From: an uncultured Bryobacteraceae bacterium
Lineage (GTDB): Bacteria; Acidobacteriota; Terriglobia; Bryobacterales; Bryobacteraceae
Assembly (NCBI GenBank): GCA_937924525.1
Contig: CALDSU010000018.1
Location: 1-64,000 of the forward strand
Length of the DNA: 64,000 bases
Direction of reading: 5' to 3'
This document shows, one piece after another, positions 24,001-30,845 of this stretch. Position 1 is the first letter of the stretch. Each line of letters opens with the position of its first letter. A model generated the notes under the pieces. The model had not been told where the DNA came from, did no database searches, and was given only the letters and a program-made list of their open reading frames with translations. A program made the translations under genes and the position numbers.

Positions 24001-24509
24001 GAGAGCGCGCTGCCTTCGCCCTTCGATTCGGCCACCACCGTCACCAGGTTGAACACGCTACGCATGGCGCCGCCCACCACCAGCGGCAATTCGTCGAACA
24101 TTTTGTTCTGCACGGCGGTGGTGATGCGCGCGTTCTCCGTCTGGACCTGCACCGCCGCCGCCTGCACCTCGATGGTCTCGGTGACCTGGCCGACCTGCAG
24201 CCGGATATCGACGCGCACGGTCGCCGCCGCGGTCAGCACCACGTCGTCCTGCACAAACCGCTTGAATCCGCTGTGCGTGACCTCCACCCGGTAACGTCCG
24301 GGGGGCAGATTCGCGGCATTGTATTCGCCGGACCCGGTGGCCAGCACGGTAATGGCGGCGTTCGTGGCGAGGTTGGTGATTTGAACCGACGCACCACTCA
24401 CCGCGGCGCCGGTGGAATCCTCCACAATCCCAACGATATTTCCCCGTTCCGTTTGACCGAAGGAAAGGAAAGCGAAGAAAACACCTGTAGCTATCAGACG
24501 CTTCATCAT
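21024..24509 (-). CDS. Oar-like TonB-dependent receptor with carboxypeptidase-regulatory domain
   Basis: This 1161-residue outer-membrane receptor has a signal peptide (about 1-18). A carboxypeptidase-regulatory-like domain (about 22-110) contains GNIVGIVEDSTGAAVSGASV and YNAANLPPGRYRVEV. A plug-like region follows (about 115-240) with GGQAAAWDATLDGLSV and ITEFAVDTNGFKAEYGQAGG, then a very large barrel ending NPRRTQLALKIYW. It probably imports or binds a large ligand with TonB energy. I prefer the ATG at 24509 over the GTG at 24518 because AGGGGTGA is then correctly spaced as Shine-Dalgarno. It converges on the beta-helix gene with a 10-base gap. Confidence 0.92.
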   Translation of the reverse strand: MMKRLIATGVFFAFLSFGQTERGNIVGIVEDSTGAAVSGASVQITNLATNAAITVLATGSGEYNAANLPPGRYRVEVTHSGFKRFVQDDVVLTAAATVRVDIRLQVGQVTETIEVQAAAVQVQTENARITTAVQNKMFDELPLVVGGAMRSVFNLVTVVAESKGEGSALSLGGGQAAAWDATLDGLSVTTNRSANAVEIAYTTPSMEAITEFAVDTNGFKAEYGQAGGGVMTFVSKSGTNQFHGNVYNFFRNDALDARGFFPLVRGVYKQNNFGATGGGPVRIPKLYNGRDRTFFFAAYEGFRNRVGSNDLILSVPTPEMFQGDFRNWVNAQNQRLVIYDPATTRPGPDGRGLVRDAFPDNRIPENRFSQFARQVMPFARGVQPNRPGLVPGTRAYVQQNYINSTGSIITPTDKGSLKVDHLLSSRHRMSYMYNRSRFNQALGPGGPPGLPRPLFSGLVEEFDTQVHRLSYDWTISPRLLNLFSIGGNTFDKFSLSPNVGQNWRDKVCMRNAVDCNQNFPRVLFSEFTTWGGVSINGTAQPMWAIKDDLSFVRGKHTYKFGFAFQSQRAYGFGQQDIAGRADFSFLGTSVPGITTQTSGNGFASFLLGEANFGRTETDRFVPQLYRYYGFYAQDDWRLSRRLTLNLGVRYDTTLPPVSLRDEYSDFDPTRPNPAVNGYPGALRFAGFGPGRENARSLVPAWWGGIGPRVGLAYALNDKTTVRAAYGRSFSKVTVVAGSGHFAGFIGQYEFTSPDQGVTPAFRVDQGLPAYPLPPLIDPAFSNNNNVDWWQGQEATRAPENNYWTLSIQRQVGQNTVFEAAYTGNAGSRLQTNLLVYNQVPTAVLNDLVGRFGPTQALNILRAQIDSPLAQQAGIRAPYPNFTDRRVQQLRSVAQALRPFPQYQNIVTGTQNGDKSGHSSYHALVIKVDRRFSQGLTFQWNYTLSKILTDSDTYFASFAGAMDHYNRRLEKSIGAFDQTHNLKFSTVYELPLGKGKRWLSSGLGSHLIGGWRVSAIQIYSSGFPLALARNNPLPIFNAQTRPVIDGYDNWRAPIRGEKFDPAVDLFFNRAAFPTQPAHLMGNATRFNPKVRAFPGFNEDVSIAKSFGWGEGRRVDFRWESFNIFNRVVFANPTNNLNSPVFGVVAAQRNNPRRTQLALKIYW

Positions 24510-24554
24510 GGAAGTCACCCCTGTCTCCCGGCTTATCTCCTGAGAATTGCCGTG

Positions 24555-24583
24555 ATTATATGCCAGGAGACGGCCGATTTCAA
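24555..24583 (-). promoter_or_regulatory. Sigma-70 promoter of the TonB-dependent receptor
   Basis: On the minus strand TTGAAA (24578-24583) and a perfect TATAAT (24555-24560) are separated by 17 bases. Predicted start is near 24548, giving a leader of about 40 bases with a Shine-Dalgarno. This is the best vegetative promoter in the window. Confidence 0.75.
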
Positions 24584-24897
24584 CAATAGATTATTTCGAA
24601 TGGTCAGTTCGGTTTTATCGATGAATCCCGGCGGCCGGCGGCATGCCGGTCGGCGGGAAAGCGTCGCGGACGCTCGGCGCCGCGGTCCTCGCCCCGCCTT
24701 CAACACCTCGGCCAGATTTCCCCGTTCCTCCGGCGCTAGGTGCCGTTCGGAACGCGGCAGCCGTAGTTTCTCACCGCCGGAGCGGCGCGAGGGAACCGGG
24801 CGCGAGCAGGCGCGCGGTGTCTACTCCCTGGCGGACGCGTAAGGGGGGCCCCGCGAACGCGTGGCGCGGAGGCGGCCAGCGGGGCGCCCTCCCGGCC
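24584..24897. other. Non-coding GC-rich region
   Basis: I see no gene in this stretch. The open frames are composition artefacts without start signals or family resemblance. It separates the receptor promoter from a decayed domain fragment. Confidence 0.4.
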
Positions 24898-25119
24898 CTA
24901 GGCGAAGCCGCGCCGCCACACCGTACGCGCCGCCTTGCTGAGATCGCGGAACAGGACAAGTTTCTGGCGGCTGAGGATGGCGAGGACCGGGCCATCCGGC
25001 ACGTCAACCGACGTTCCGCGCCACGAGGCGGGGAGCGGCGCCGTATCGGCGGCCAGGCCGGAGCCGTGGATCGAGAACCATCCTCCCGGGGCCAGCGTCC
25101 GCGGCGCAGGCCTCAGGCG
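24898..25119 (-). pseudogene. Fragment resembling a Solibacter-type C-terminal domain (TIGR03437)
   Basis: A minus-strand frame contains TLAPGGWFSIHGSGLAADTA, LPASWRGTSVDV and GPVLAILSRQKLVLF. This is the order of the conserved TIGR03437 blocks PG-xx-xx-I-x-GSGL, a LP-xx-GTSV strand, and the segment before the QIN motif. No start codon or upstream part of a parent gene is attached; the frame overlaps the end of the neighbouring gene by 7 bases in another phase. It looks like a decayed remnant of a longer secreted protein. Confidence 0.4.
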
Positions 25120-26093
25120 GGCGCCGGCGCAGGGCAGCTCCGCAGGAAAGCATCGCGGACGATCGGCTCGACGATGTCGCGGACCTGGGTCCAGTGGAGG
25201 GAACTGCCACGAAGGCTGTCGGAGCCCGCCGCCAGGTTGGATCCCCCCCACACGCGCTCGGCGCCGGGGTCCTCGGCTGCTTCCAGCGCGTCGATCAGGG
25301 CCAACACCGGAAACGCGTCTTCGTCGTAAGGCGAGCCACGAATGATGCTATAGGTATACCGTCCGCTGGGACGCTGACAGATCAGGCTGATCAGGTTGGA
25401 GACGCCCTGCGCCGCCAGCACCAGGCGGGAAGCCGGATCGCCTTTCTCATCGGCGATCACGTAATCGTACGGCGACCGGTAGAGGATTTCCGGAGCGGCG
25501 GTGACCGGGGTGTGCCCGGCTCTTCCGCATAACAGGTCCAGCAGCCGGTCGCAGACCGCGCGGATGGTGGCTTTCACCAGCGCATCGTCGCCAGCCACTT
25601 TCCCCAGGCGCCGCTGCAACAGGTAGGGCTCAAAAACCCAGGTGAAGTGATTCTTTACGAGTTCCTCCAGGTTCACCGGATACAGGCCGCCGCACACGTC
25701 GATTTTGTTGTTGTACTGCACGATCCAGCGCAGCAGCGGGTCTCCCTGGGCGCGCTCGAGCAGATGATGGTATTCGAGGACGAACGCCGCCAGGCAGACG
25801 TCCTGGTCGGCATTCCACACGTAAACGTGCACCGGTTTCTGGTGGCGCAGCCAGCGCGACATCAGGCGCCCCTGCCGGACCGCGATGTACGCTTGCATCG
25901 CGGCGCTCATCGTCGCCTCGCGAATCACCCCGGTGTGATGATCGAAATGCACCCGGCGCCCGCGGTGCCCGGGCACGTCGTCGATGGTTTCCAGCGCGAT
26001 GGAATACTCCGGAGTCTCCCGGATGAAATGGTCCCAATTCTCAAAACGGCGGGAACGGACATGCAACTCGATGTTCTGAAAGTGGCCCCCCAT
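25113..26093 (-). CDS. Unrecognised protein with DHH-phosphoesterase-like motifs
   Basis: I do not recognise this 326-residue cytoplasmic protein with confidence. It contains RRVHFDHHTGV (residues 47-57) and, further on, VHVYVWNADQDVCLAAF (88-104). The first looks like the DHH motif of DHH/DHHA1 phosphoesterases and the second like their N-terminal beta-strand plus NxDxD metal motif, but the order is reversed compared with the family. No signal peptide is visible. I chose the ATG at 26093 because the 42-residue extension to 26219 overlaps the upstream aldo/keto reductase gene. A phosphoesterase or nuclease role is only an idea. Confidence 0.65.
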   Translation of the reverse strand: MGGHFQNIELHVRSRRFENWDHFIRETPEYSIALETIDDVPGHRGRRVHFDHHTGVIREATMSAAMQAYIAVRQGRLMSRWLRHQKPVHVYVWNADQDVCLAAFVLEYHHLLERAQGDPLLRWIVQYNNKIDVCGGLYPVNLEELVKNHFTWVFEPYLLQRRLGKVAGDDALVKATIRAVCDRLLDLLCGRAGHTPVTAAPEILYRSPYDYVIADEKGDPASRLVLAAQGVSNLISLICQRPSGRYTYSIIRGSPYDEDAFPVLALIDALEAAEDPGAERVWGGSNLAAGSDSLRGSSLHWTQVRDIVEPIVRDAFLRSCPAPAPA

Positions 26094-26151
26094 GCTGTTC
26101 TTTATTCTCGCAACCTGCTTTGGAAAGGGAACGGGCGACGGACGAACCGCA

Positions 26152-27258
26152 TCAGGCGCTCCACCCTCCCAGCCAGCCGTACGGGCGCGGCAGCCAGCCG
26201 GTCTGGCCGCCCAGCACATCCCGCACCGCGCCGAGCGCCGCCGCCTCCCGCCTGCCGAACTCGCGATGGCGCCGCATCGCCGCGTAGTTCTGCTCCAGCA
26301 GTTCCTCCCCGAAGATGCCCGGAATCGTGCAGCTCAGGAAGGGGCGGGAATAAACGAAGCGGAGCGCCGCCTGACAGAGAGTCTCCTCGGGCAGGCGGTC
26401 GAGGGTGCGCGTCAGTTCCTGCACCACGGCGGGATGGATGGTGCGGTTGCGCGCCTGGTAGAGTTGAATGCGCTCGTTCTCGGGCGCCGCGGCGCTGCCG
26501 GCGCGCGGGTCCAGCCGCGCGATCGATCCCGCCGCCAGCGGTTTCATCGCCACCAGCCCGACGCCCTTGCGGATGGCCGCCGGCAGAAACTGGCTGTAAT
26601 CGGCCCGCGCGTGAATGAAGTTGTACGGAAACAGCACGTAATCCAACCCCTCCAACTCGTCCAGGGCGCTGACCATCATGCGTTCGCTGTGCGTCGAAAT
26701 GCCGATGGCGCGCACCTTGCCCGCGGCCTTCGCCCTGCGCATCACGTCCCAATCCTCGAGGATCTTCTGGTCGACACGTGGGCCATCGCCGAGATAGATG
26801 CGATAGAGGTCCACATGCCCATACAGGCGCGCCGCCATCTCGATGTTCTTGCCGACGAACATCGGAAATTGCCGGCAGATGGAGACCAGGACCTTGGCGC
26901 GCCGCGGGCGGACCACGCGGGCCACCGGCTCCCACTGGCCCTCGCTTTCATAGGTGTCGATGACGTTGACCCCGCGGTCCAAGGCGTGCGCCACCAGGCG
27001 GTCCCGCCGGCGCTGGCCTTCTTCGTTCAGGATGTTGTGATCCTGAAGCCGGATCTTGAACGCCGGGTCGGTGTGCGAGCCGAGCGACAGCAACGAGACG
27101 AACAGGTCCGTTTGCCCCAGCCGGCGGTAGATCATGCCGCCCCGTTCGAATTCTTCGACGGCGAACGCCGCCCCGGCCGGCGTTCCCGCCACCGCGGCAG
27201 CGGCCAGCGCCCCGCCTGCCCGCCGCAGCCAGCGGCGTCGCGTGCATATTCTGGTCAT
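26152..27258 (-). CDS. Tat-exported aldo/keto reductase family protein
   Basis: This 368-residue protein has an N-terminal RRRWLRRAGGALAAAAVAG twin-arginine-like signal, then an aldo/keto reductase barrel: MIYRRLGQTDLFVSLLSLG, GVNVIDTYESEG, GKVRAIGISTHS, and FPYNFIHARADY. In most family members the tetrad is Asp, Tyr, Lys, His. The aspartate is present, but the position of the histidine (DLYxIH) reads DLYRIY here, so reductase activity may be altered or lost. A GGAGAG Shine-Dalgarno precedes the ATG, and TAGAAT lies about 30 bases upstream as a possible -10. Confidence 0.85.
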   Translation of the reverse strand: MTRICTRRRWLRRAGGALAAAAVAGTPAGAAFAVEEFERGGMIYRRLGQTDLFVSLLSLGSHTDPAFKIRLQDHNILNEEGQRRRDRLVAHALDRGVNVIDTYESEGQWEPVARVVRPRRAKVLVSICRQFPMFVGKNIEMAARLYGHVDLYRIYLGDGPRVDQKILEDWDVMRRAKAAGKVRAIGISTHSERMMVSALDELEGLDYVLFPYNFIHARADYSQFLPAAIRKGVGLVAMKPLAAGSIARLDPRAGSAAAPENERIQLYQARNRTIHPAVVQELTRTLDRLPEETLCQAALRFVYSRPFLSCTIPGIFGEELLEQNYAAMRRHREFGRREAAALGAVRDVLGGQTGWLPRPYGWLGGWSA

Positions 27259-27321
27259 GGTCTCTCCTCGGCTCTTCGTGCCGTAAGAATTCTATCGCGG
27301 CTTCCCGGGCTTTGGCGCGCT

Positions 27322-28131
27322 TCAGAGCACATCGGCGAACCCCCGCTTCATGTGCCGGAAAAACAACCCGCCGATCACAAACATGGCCGCGGAGACCACC
27401 GCGATCATCACCAGGTCCTCGCCGGGCGGCAGGCGGTAGGACAATAGCGCCAGGCGGTAGGCCCGTACGATCCAGGCCAGCGGGTTGCCGTTGATCAGAA
27501 AATGCAACTGCGCCGGAATCTGGTCTTCCTCGATGAAAATGGGCGTCAGCCAGAACCAGAACGTCAGCACCACGCTCAGCATCTGGCTGGTGTCGCGCAG
27601 GTAGACCTGCAAGCTGGCGACAATCCAGCCGAGACCGATCGCGAACAGCCCCAGCAGAAAGACGTACACCGGCACCAGCAACAGCAGAGGCGTCAGGTGG
27701 CGTTCCCACAACGCGATCGCGGCCACGGCCATGGCCAGCGCCAGGACGTGGTTGATTACCGAGGACAGGAATACGGAAACGGGCACCACCTCGGCCGGAA
27801 AGACGGTCTTGGTGATCAGGTTGGCGTGTTCCAGCAGCGAATTGGCCGACCGTTGCACGGTGTCGCTGAATAGCAGCCAGGGCAGCATGCCCGAGAACAG
27901 GAACAACGAATAGTTCTCGGTGACGCCGCCGGGCGCCAGCTTGATGTTCAGGCAGACATGGAACACGAAGGTCCAACTCGCCAGCAGCACCAGCGGGTGG
28001 ATCAGGCCCCACACCCACCCGACCGCCGAACCGACAAAGCGCTGCTGGAAGTCGCGCTTCACCAGTTGGACAATCAGGCTGCGCCGCTCGACCAGGTTAC
28101 GGAGAAAAAATTGTCCAGGAATGCGAGCCAT
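27322..28131 (-). CDS. ABC-2 type export permease (Wzm/TagG-like)
   Basis: This 269-residue inner-membrane protein has six spans and the ABC-2 layout: an N-terminal amphipathic segment FLRNLVERRSLIVQLVKRDF, the QQRFVGSAVGWVWGLIHPL region, and later SQMLSVVLTFWFWLTPIF before the last spans. These are characteristic of O-antigen and teichoic-acid exporters, which export an undecaprenyl-linked glycan. The expected Wzt-type ATPase is not adjacent and not elsewhere in the window. It is divergent from the serine hydrolase. Confidence 0.88.
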   Translation of the reverse strand: MARIPGQFFLRNLVERRSLIVQLVKRDFQQRFVGSAVGWVWGLIHPLVLLASWTFVFHVCLNIKLAPGGVTENYSLFLFSGMLPWLLFSDTVQRSANSLLEHANLITKTVFPAEVVPVSVFLSSVINHVLALAMAVAAIALWERHLTPLLLLVPVYVFLLGLFAIGLGWIVASLQVYLRDTSQMLSVVLTFWFWLTPIFIEEDQIPAQLHFLINGNPLAWIVRAYRLALLSYRLPPGEDLVMIAVVSAAMFVIGGLFFRHMKRGFADVL

Positions 28132-28183
28132 TGCGCACGTATCCTTCAGCCTATCAGACGTTGCGCGCCGCTCCGCGCGCCGT

Positions 28184-28189
28184 TACGCT
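28184..28189 (+). promoter_or_regulatory. -10-like TACGCT seven bases before the serine hydrolase start
   Basis: The hexamer is followed by GGAGCAT and then the ATG at 28197. It supports this start and suggests a leaderless transcript. Confidence 0.35.
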
Positions 28190-28196
28190 GGAGCAT

Positions 28197-29423
28197 ATGT
28201 CACGCCGGCTTTGGCCCCTCTGGCTTGCGTTCCTTCCGTTGCTGGCCGCGCCGCCCGCGGGCGATCCCGCGCGGGCCCGGATGGATCCGGCCGCCATCCA
28301 GAAGATCACCCCGCGCTTGCAGGAGTTCGTCAGCCAGGGCGTCCTGGCCGGCGCCGTCGGCCTGGTGGCCCGAAATGGCGAGGTGGCCTATCACGACGCC
28401 GTGGGCTACCAGGACCTGGAGGCGAGGAAGCCGATGACCACCGGCACGATTTTCCAAATCATGTCGATGACTAAGCCCTTCGCCGCGGTGGGCATTCTCA
28501 TGCTGGTGGAAGATGGCAAGCTGAACTTGAACGACCCGGTGGAACGCTACCTGCCCGAGTTTCGGGCGCAGATGGTCATCGACCAGGCGCATCCCGACGG
28601 CAAGGTGACGCTCCGGCGGCCTGCGCGCCCGGTGCTGATCCGGGATCTGATGACGCACACTTCGGGCATGGGCGAGCCCGACGAAAGCCTGGACGGGTTG
28701 TACGAGAAAATGCATCTGACGCTGGAGAAAGCGACGGCGCTGTTCGCCCGCATGCCGCTGAAGTTCGATCCGGGCACGCGCTGGATGTATTCGAGTCCGG
28801 GCATCGGCGCGCTCGGCCGGGTGCTGGAGGTGGTCTCGGGCTTGCCGTTCGAGACGTTCCTCGAACAGCGGATCTTTACGCCGCTGGGCATGAAGGACTC
28901 GTTCTTCTTTCCGACGCCGGACCGCATTCCGCGCATCGCCCTGGTCTACCGCCCGGAAGGGGGCAAACTGGTCCGCGCGACCGGCGGGATTCTGGGCGGC
29001 GATCCTGCCCAGTATCGCAAGGGCGCGAAATTCTCCGCCCCGGAATGGGGCATGTACTCGACCGCGGCGGACCTGTTGGCGTTCTACCAGTGCATGCTGA
29101 ACGGCGGCGAATACCGGGGACGGCGCTTGCTCACCCGGCAGTCGGTGGACCTGATGACCGCCGTCCACACCGGGCATCTGGAGCCGGCCGGCCATACCGC
29201 GGGCTGGGCGTACGGACTGGCCTGGACCGTGCTGCGGGATGAGACGGGGATGCTGAGTCTGCAATCCAAGGGCACGTTCGGGCATGGCGGGGCCTTTGGC
29301 ACCAACGCCTGGGCGGACCCGGTGAAGAAGATCGTCGGGATCTTTCTGATTCAGCGCTCGGGCGGCGGTTCGTTCGAGTCCCGAAACTTCATCAGCTTGG
29401 CGCAGGCTGCGGCGCTCGACTAG
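28197..29423 (+). CDS. Secreted serine hydrolase, class C beta-lactamase/esterase-like
   Basis: This 408-residue protein has a signal peptide (about 1-22) and the penicillin-binding/beta-lactamase fold. The nucleophile motif is S90-M-T-K93, the second motif reads Y-S-S in WMYSSPGIGALGRV, and the third reads HGG in FGHGGAFGTNAWAD. This pattern is typical of EstB-like esterases and DD-peptidase relatives rather than true AmpC. It would act in the periplasm on an ester or amide. A 22-codon extension upstream contains no features and was not used. Confidence 0.9.
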   Translation: MSRRLWPLWLAFLPLLAAPPAGDPARARMDPAAIQKITPRLQEFVSQGVLAGAVGLVARNGEVAYHDAVGYQDLEARKPMTTGTIFQIMSMTKPFAAVGILMLVEDGKLNLNDPVERYLPEFRAQMVIDQAHPDGKVTLRRPARPVLIRDLMTHTSGMGEPDESLDGLYEKMHLTLEKATALFARMPLKFDPGTRWMYSSPGIGALGRVLEVVSGLPFETFLEQRIFTPLGMKDSFFFPTPDRIPRIALVYRPEGGKLVRATGGILGGDPAQYRKGAKFSAPEWGMYSTAADLLAFYQCMLNGGEYRGRRLLTRQSVDLMTAVHTGHLEPAGHTAGWAYGLAWTVLRDETGMLSLQSKGTFGHGGAFGTNAWADPVKKIVGIFLIQRSGGGSFESRNFISLAQAAALD

Positions 29424-29424
29424 A

Positions 29425-30459
29425 TCAGGCCGTGGCCCCGCCGCAACTGGAACCGTGTCCGGCCGTGCACCCGTAACAGTGCTCGCCGTTGACGATGCAG
29501 CGACCGCCGAGCGCCTGCCAATCAAAATCCCGGATGTGTCTAGGGCTGCCATGGTCCACCGGCAGGTCCAGCATCTGGTTGAAGTCGCAATCGTAAAGCG
29601 TTCCGTCCCAGCCTACCGACAACATGTTCCGGCACATCACGCCCGCGGCGGCAGCCGGATTGAACGCCTGCGCCAGCCGGTCCATGTACCGGTCGTAGTT
29701 GCCGCTCCGCAGCAGAAACTCGAGAAAGCGGCTGATGGGCATGTTGGTGATGGTGTACAGGCCATGAAACACAATGCCGTACCGCCGGCCGAGTTCCCGG
29801 CGGAAATCGTTCTCAATCTGCGGCTGCGGCGGAGGCAGGAAGGCCCCGGCGGGGTTATACACGAGGTTGAGTTTCAGGGGAGAGTCCGGCTGGCCATATC
29901 CGGCGGCGTTCAGTTTCCGCAGGGCCTCGATGGATTTGTCGAACACGCCTTCGCCGCGCTGCGCGTCCGTCTGCGCCGCCTGAAAGTAGGGCAGGCTGGC
30001 GATCACCTCCACCCGGTGCGCCGCCAGAAAGTCCACCAGATCGCTTTGCGACGGAACCAGCAAAATCGACAGGTTGCAGCGGTCCATCACGTGGCGGCCC
30101 AAGGCCCGCGCGGTCTCCACCAGGTACCGGAAATTCGGATTCAACTCCGGCGCCCCGCCGGTGATGTCCACCACGCCAATGTCCGAGGCGGCCAGAATCT
30201 GCATGCAGCGTTCGGCGGTCTCACGCGACATCTGCTCGCGCCGATCGGGTCCGGCGTCCACGTGGCAGTGCTTGCAGGTCTGGTTGCAGAGTTTGCCCAC
30301 GTTGATCTGCAAGACTTGAATGCCCGTGGCGCGCAGAGGATGCAAGCCGCAGCCGGCCAGCGCCTCGGCAAACGTCCGGCGGCGTTCGGCGGACTGGCCG
30401 AGAATCCGCCGTTGCTCGGCGGCGGCGCTCAGCGGGTGCTGGAGACTGACCAGACTCAC
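29425..30459 (-). CDS. arsS: ArsS-type radical SAM protein (arsenosugar biosynthesis family)
   Basis: This 344-residue radical SAM enzyme has the cluster motif CNQTCKHC near residue 51, GGAPELNPNF, and a C-terminal cysteine-rich domain with CRNMLSVGWDGTLYDCDFNQ and the tail CYGCTAGHGSSCGGATA. This combination matches the ArsS family, members of which make dimethylarsinoyl-ribosides. Many homologues carry selenocysteine in the tail; here cysteine is encoded. The GTG at 30459 overlaps the stop of the peroxidase-like gene (GTGA) and has AAAGGTGAG upstream; earlier codons lie inside that gene. No other arsenic genes are beside it. Confidence 0.85.
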   Translation of the reverse strand: MSLVSLQHPLSAAAEQRRILGQSAERRRTFAEALAGCGLHPLRATGIQVLQINVGKLCNQTCKHCHVDAGPDRREQMSRETAERCMQILAASDIGVVDITGGAPELNPNFRYLVETARALGRHVMDRCNLSILLVPSQSDLVDFLAAHRVEVIASLPYFQAAQTDAQRGEGVFDKSIEALRKLNAAGYGQPDSPLKLNLVYNPAGAFLPPPQPQIENDFRRELGRRYGIVFHGLYTITNMPISRFLEFLLRSGNYDRYMDRLAQAFNPAAAAGVMCRNMLSVGWDGTLYDCDFNQMLDLPVDHGSPRHIRDFDWQALGGRCIVNGEHCYGCTAGHGSSCGGATA

Positions 30460-30788
30460 AAACTCACCTTTGCCAAGCTGTTGCGCATTTGCAGCCCGTG
30501 CACCAGGGACGCACCGCCGCGAATGGCCGCGGCTACGTGAATCGCCTCGGTCATCTGGTCGGCGTTGGATCCTTTCTCCAGTGACGCCTGCGTGTAAGCG
30601 TCGATGCAGTACGGGCACTGCACGGCGTGCGCCACCGCCAGCGCGATCAGGCACTTTTCGCGTTCGCTCAAGGCGCCTTCGGCGAACACCGCGCGATACC
30701 AAGCCGAAAACTTCTCCCACAGTTCCGGCGCGTTCTTGCCTACTTCGGGAAAACGAGGAAGATCTTCCGCGTGATAATAGCCCGCCAT
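30456..30788 (-). CDS. AhpD/carboxymuconolactone-decarboxylase-type peroxidase-like partner of ArsS
   Basis: This 110-residue all-helical protein begins MAGYYHAEDLPRFPEVGKNA and contains LIALAVAHAVQCPYCIDAYT. The CPYC pair and the following acidic/histidine-rich helix are the AhpD active-site arrangement. The family member that sits beside ArsS is usually annotated as a peroxidase-related (seleno)protein; here both active-site positions are Cys. The ATG at 30788 is preferred over 30794 because TACACT lies exactly 6 bases upstream of it. It is translationally coupled to arsS. Confidence 0.82.
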   Translation of the reverse strand: MAGYYHAEDLPRFPEVGKNAPELWEKFSAWYRAVFAEGALSEREKCLIALAVAHAVQCPYCIDAYTQASLEKGSNADQMTEAIHVAAAIRGGASLVHGLQMRNSLAKVSL

Positions 30789-30794
30789 GGCCAT

Positions 30795-30800
30795 AGTGTA
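30795..30800 (-). promoter_or_regulatory. -10-like TACACT six bases before the peroxidase-like gene
   Basis: On the minus strand TACACT is followed by ATGGCC and the ATG at 30788. The first ATG (30794) touches the hexamer and would lie upstream of any transcript start. Confidence 0.45.
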
Positions 30801-30845
30801 CGACTCCCGCGCCGCGGCGCCGGCTGTGGGGGGACAATGAGACCC

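Noticed and set aside
21279-24842. 1187-codon open frame antisense to the TonB-dependent receptor
   Set aside because: It mirrors the receptor gene, which has clear domains, promoter and Shine-Dalgarno. Long antisense frames are expected in GC-rich DNA.
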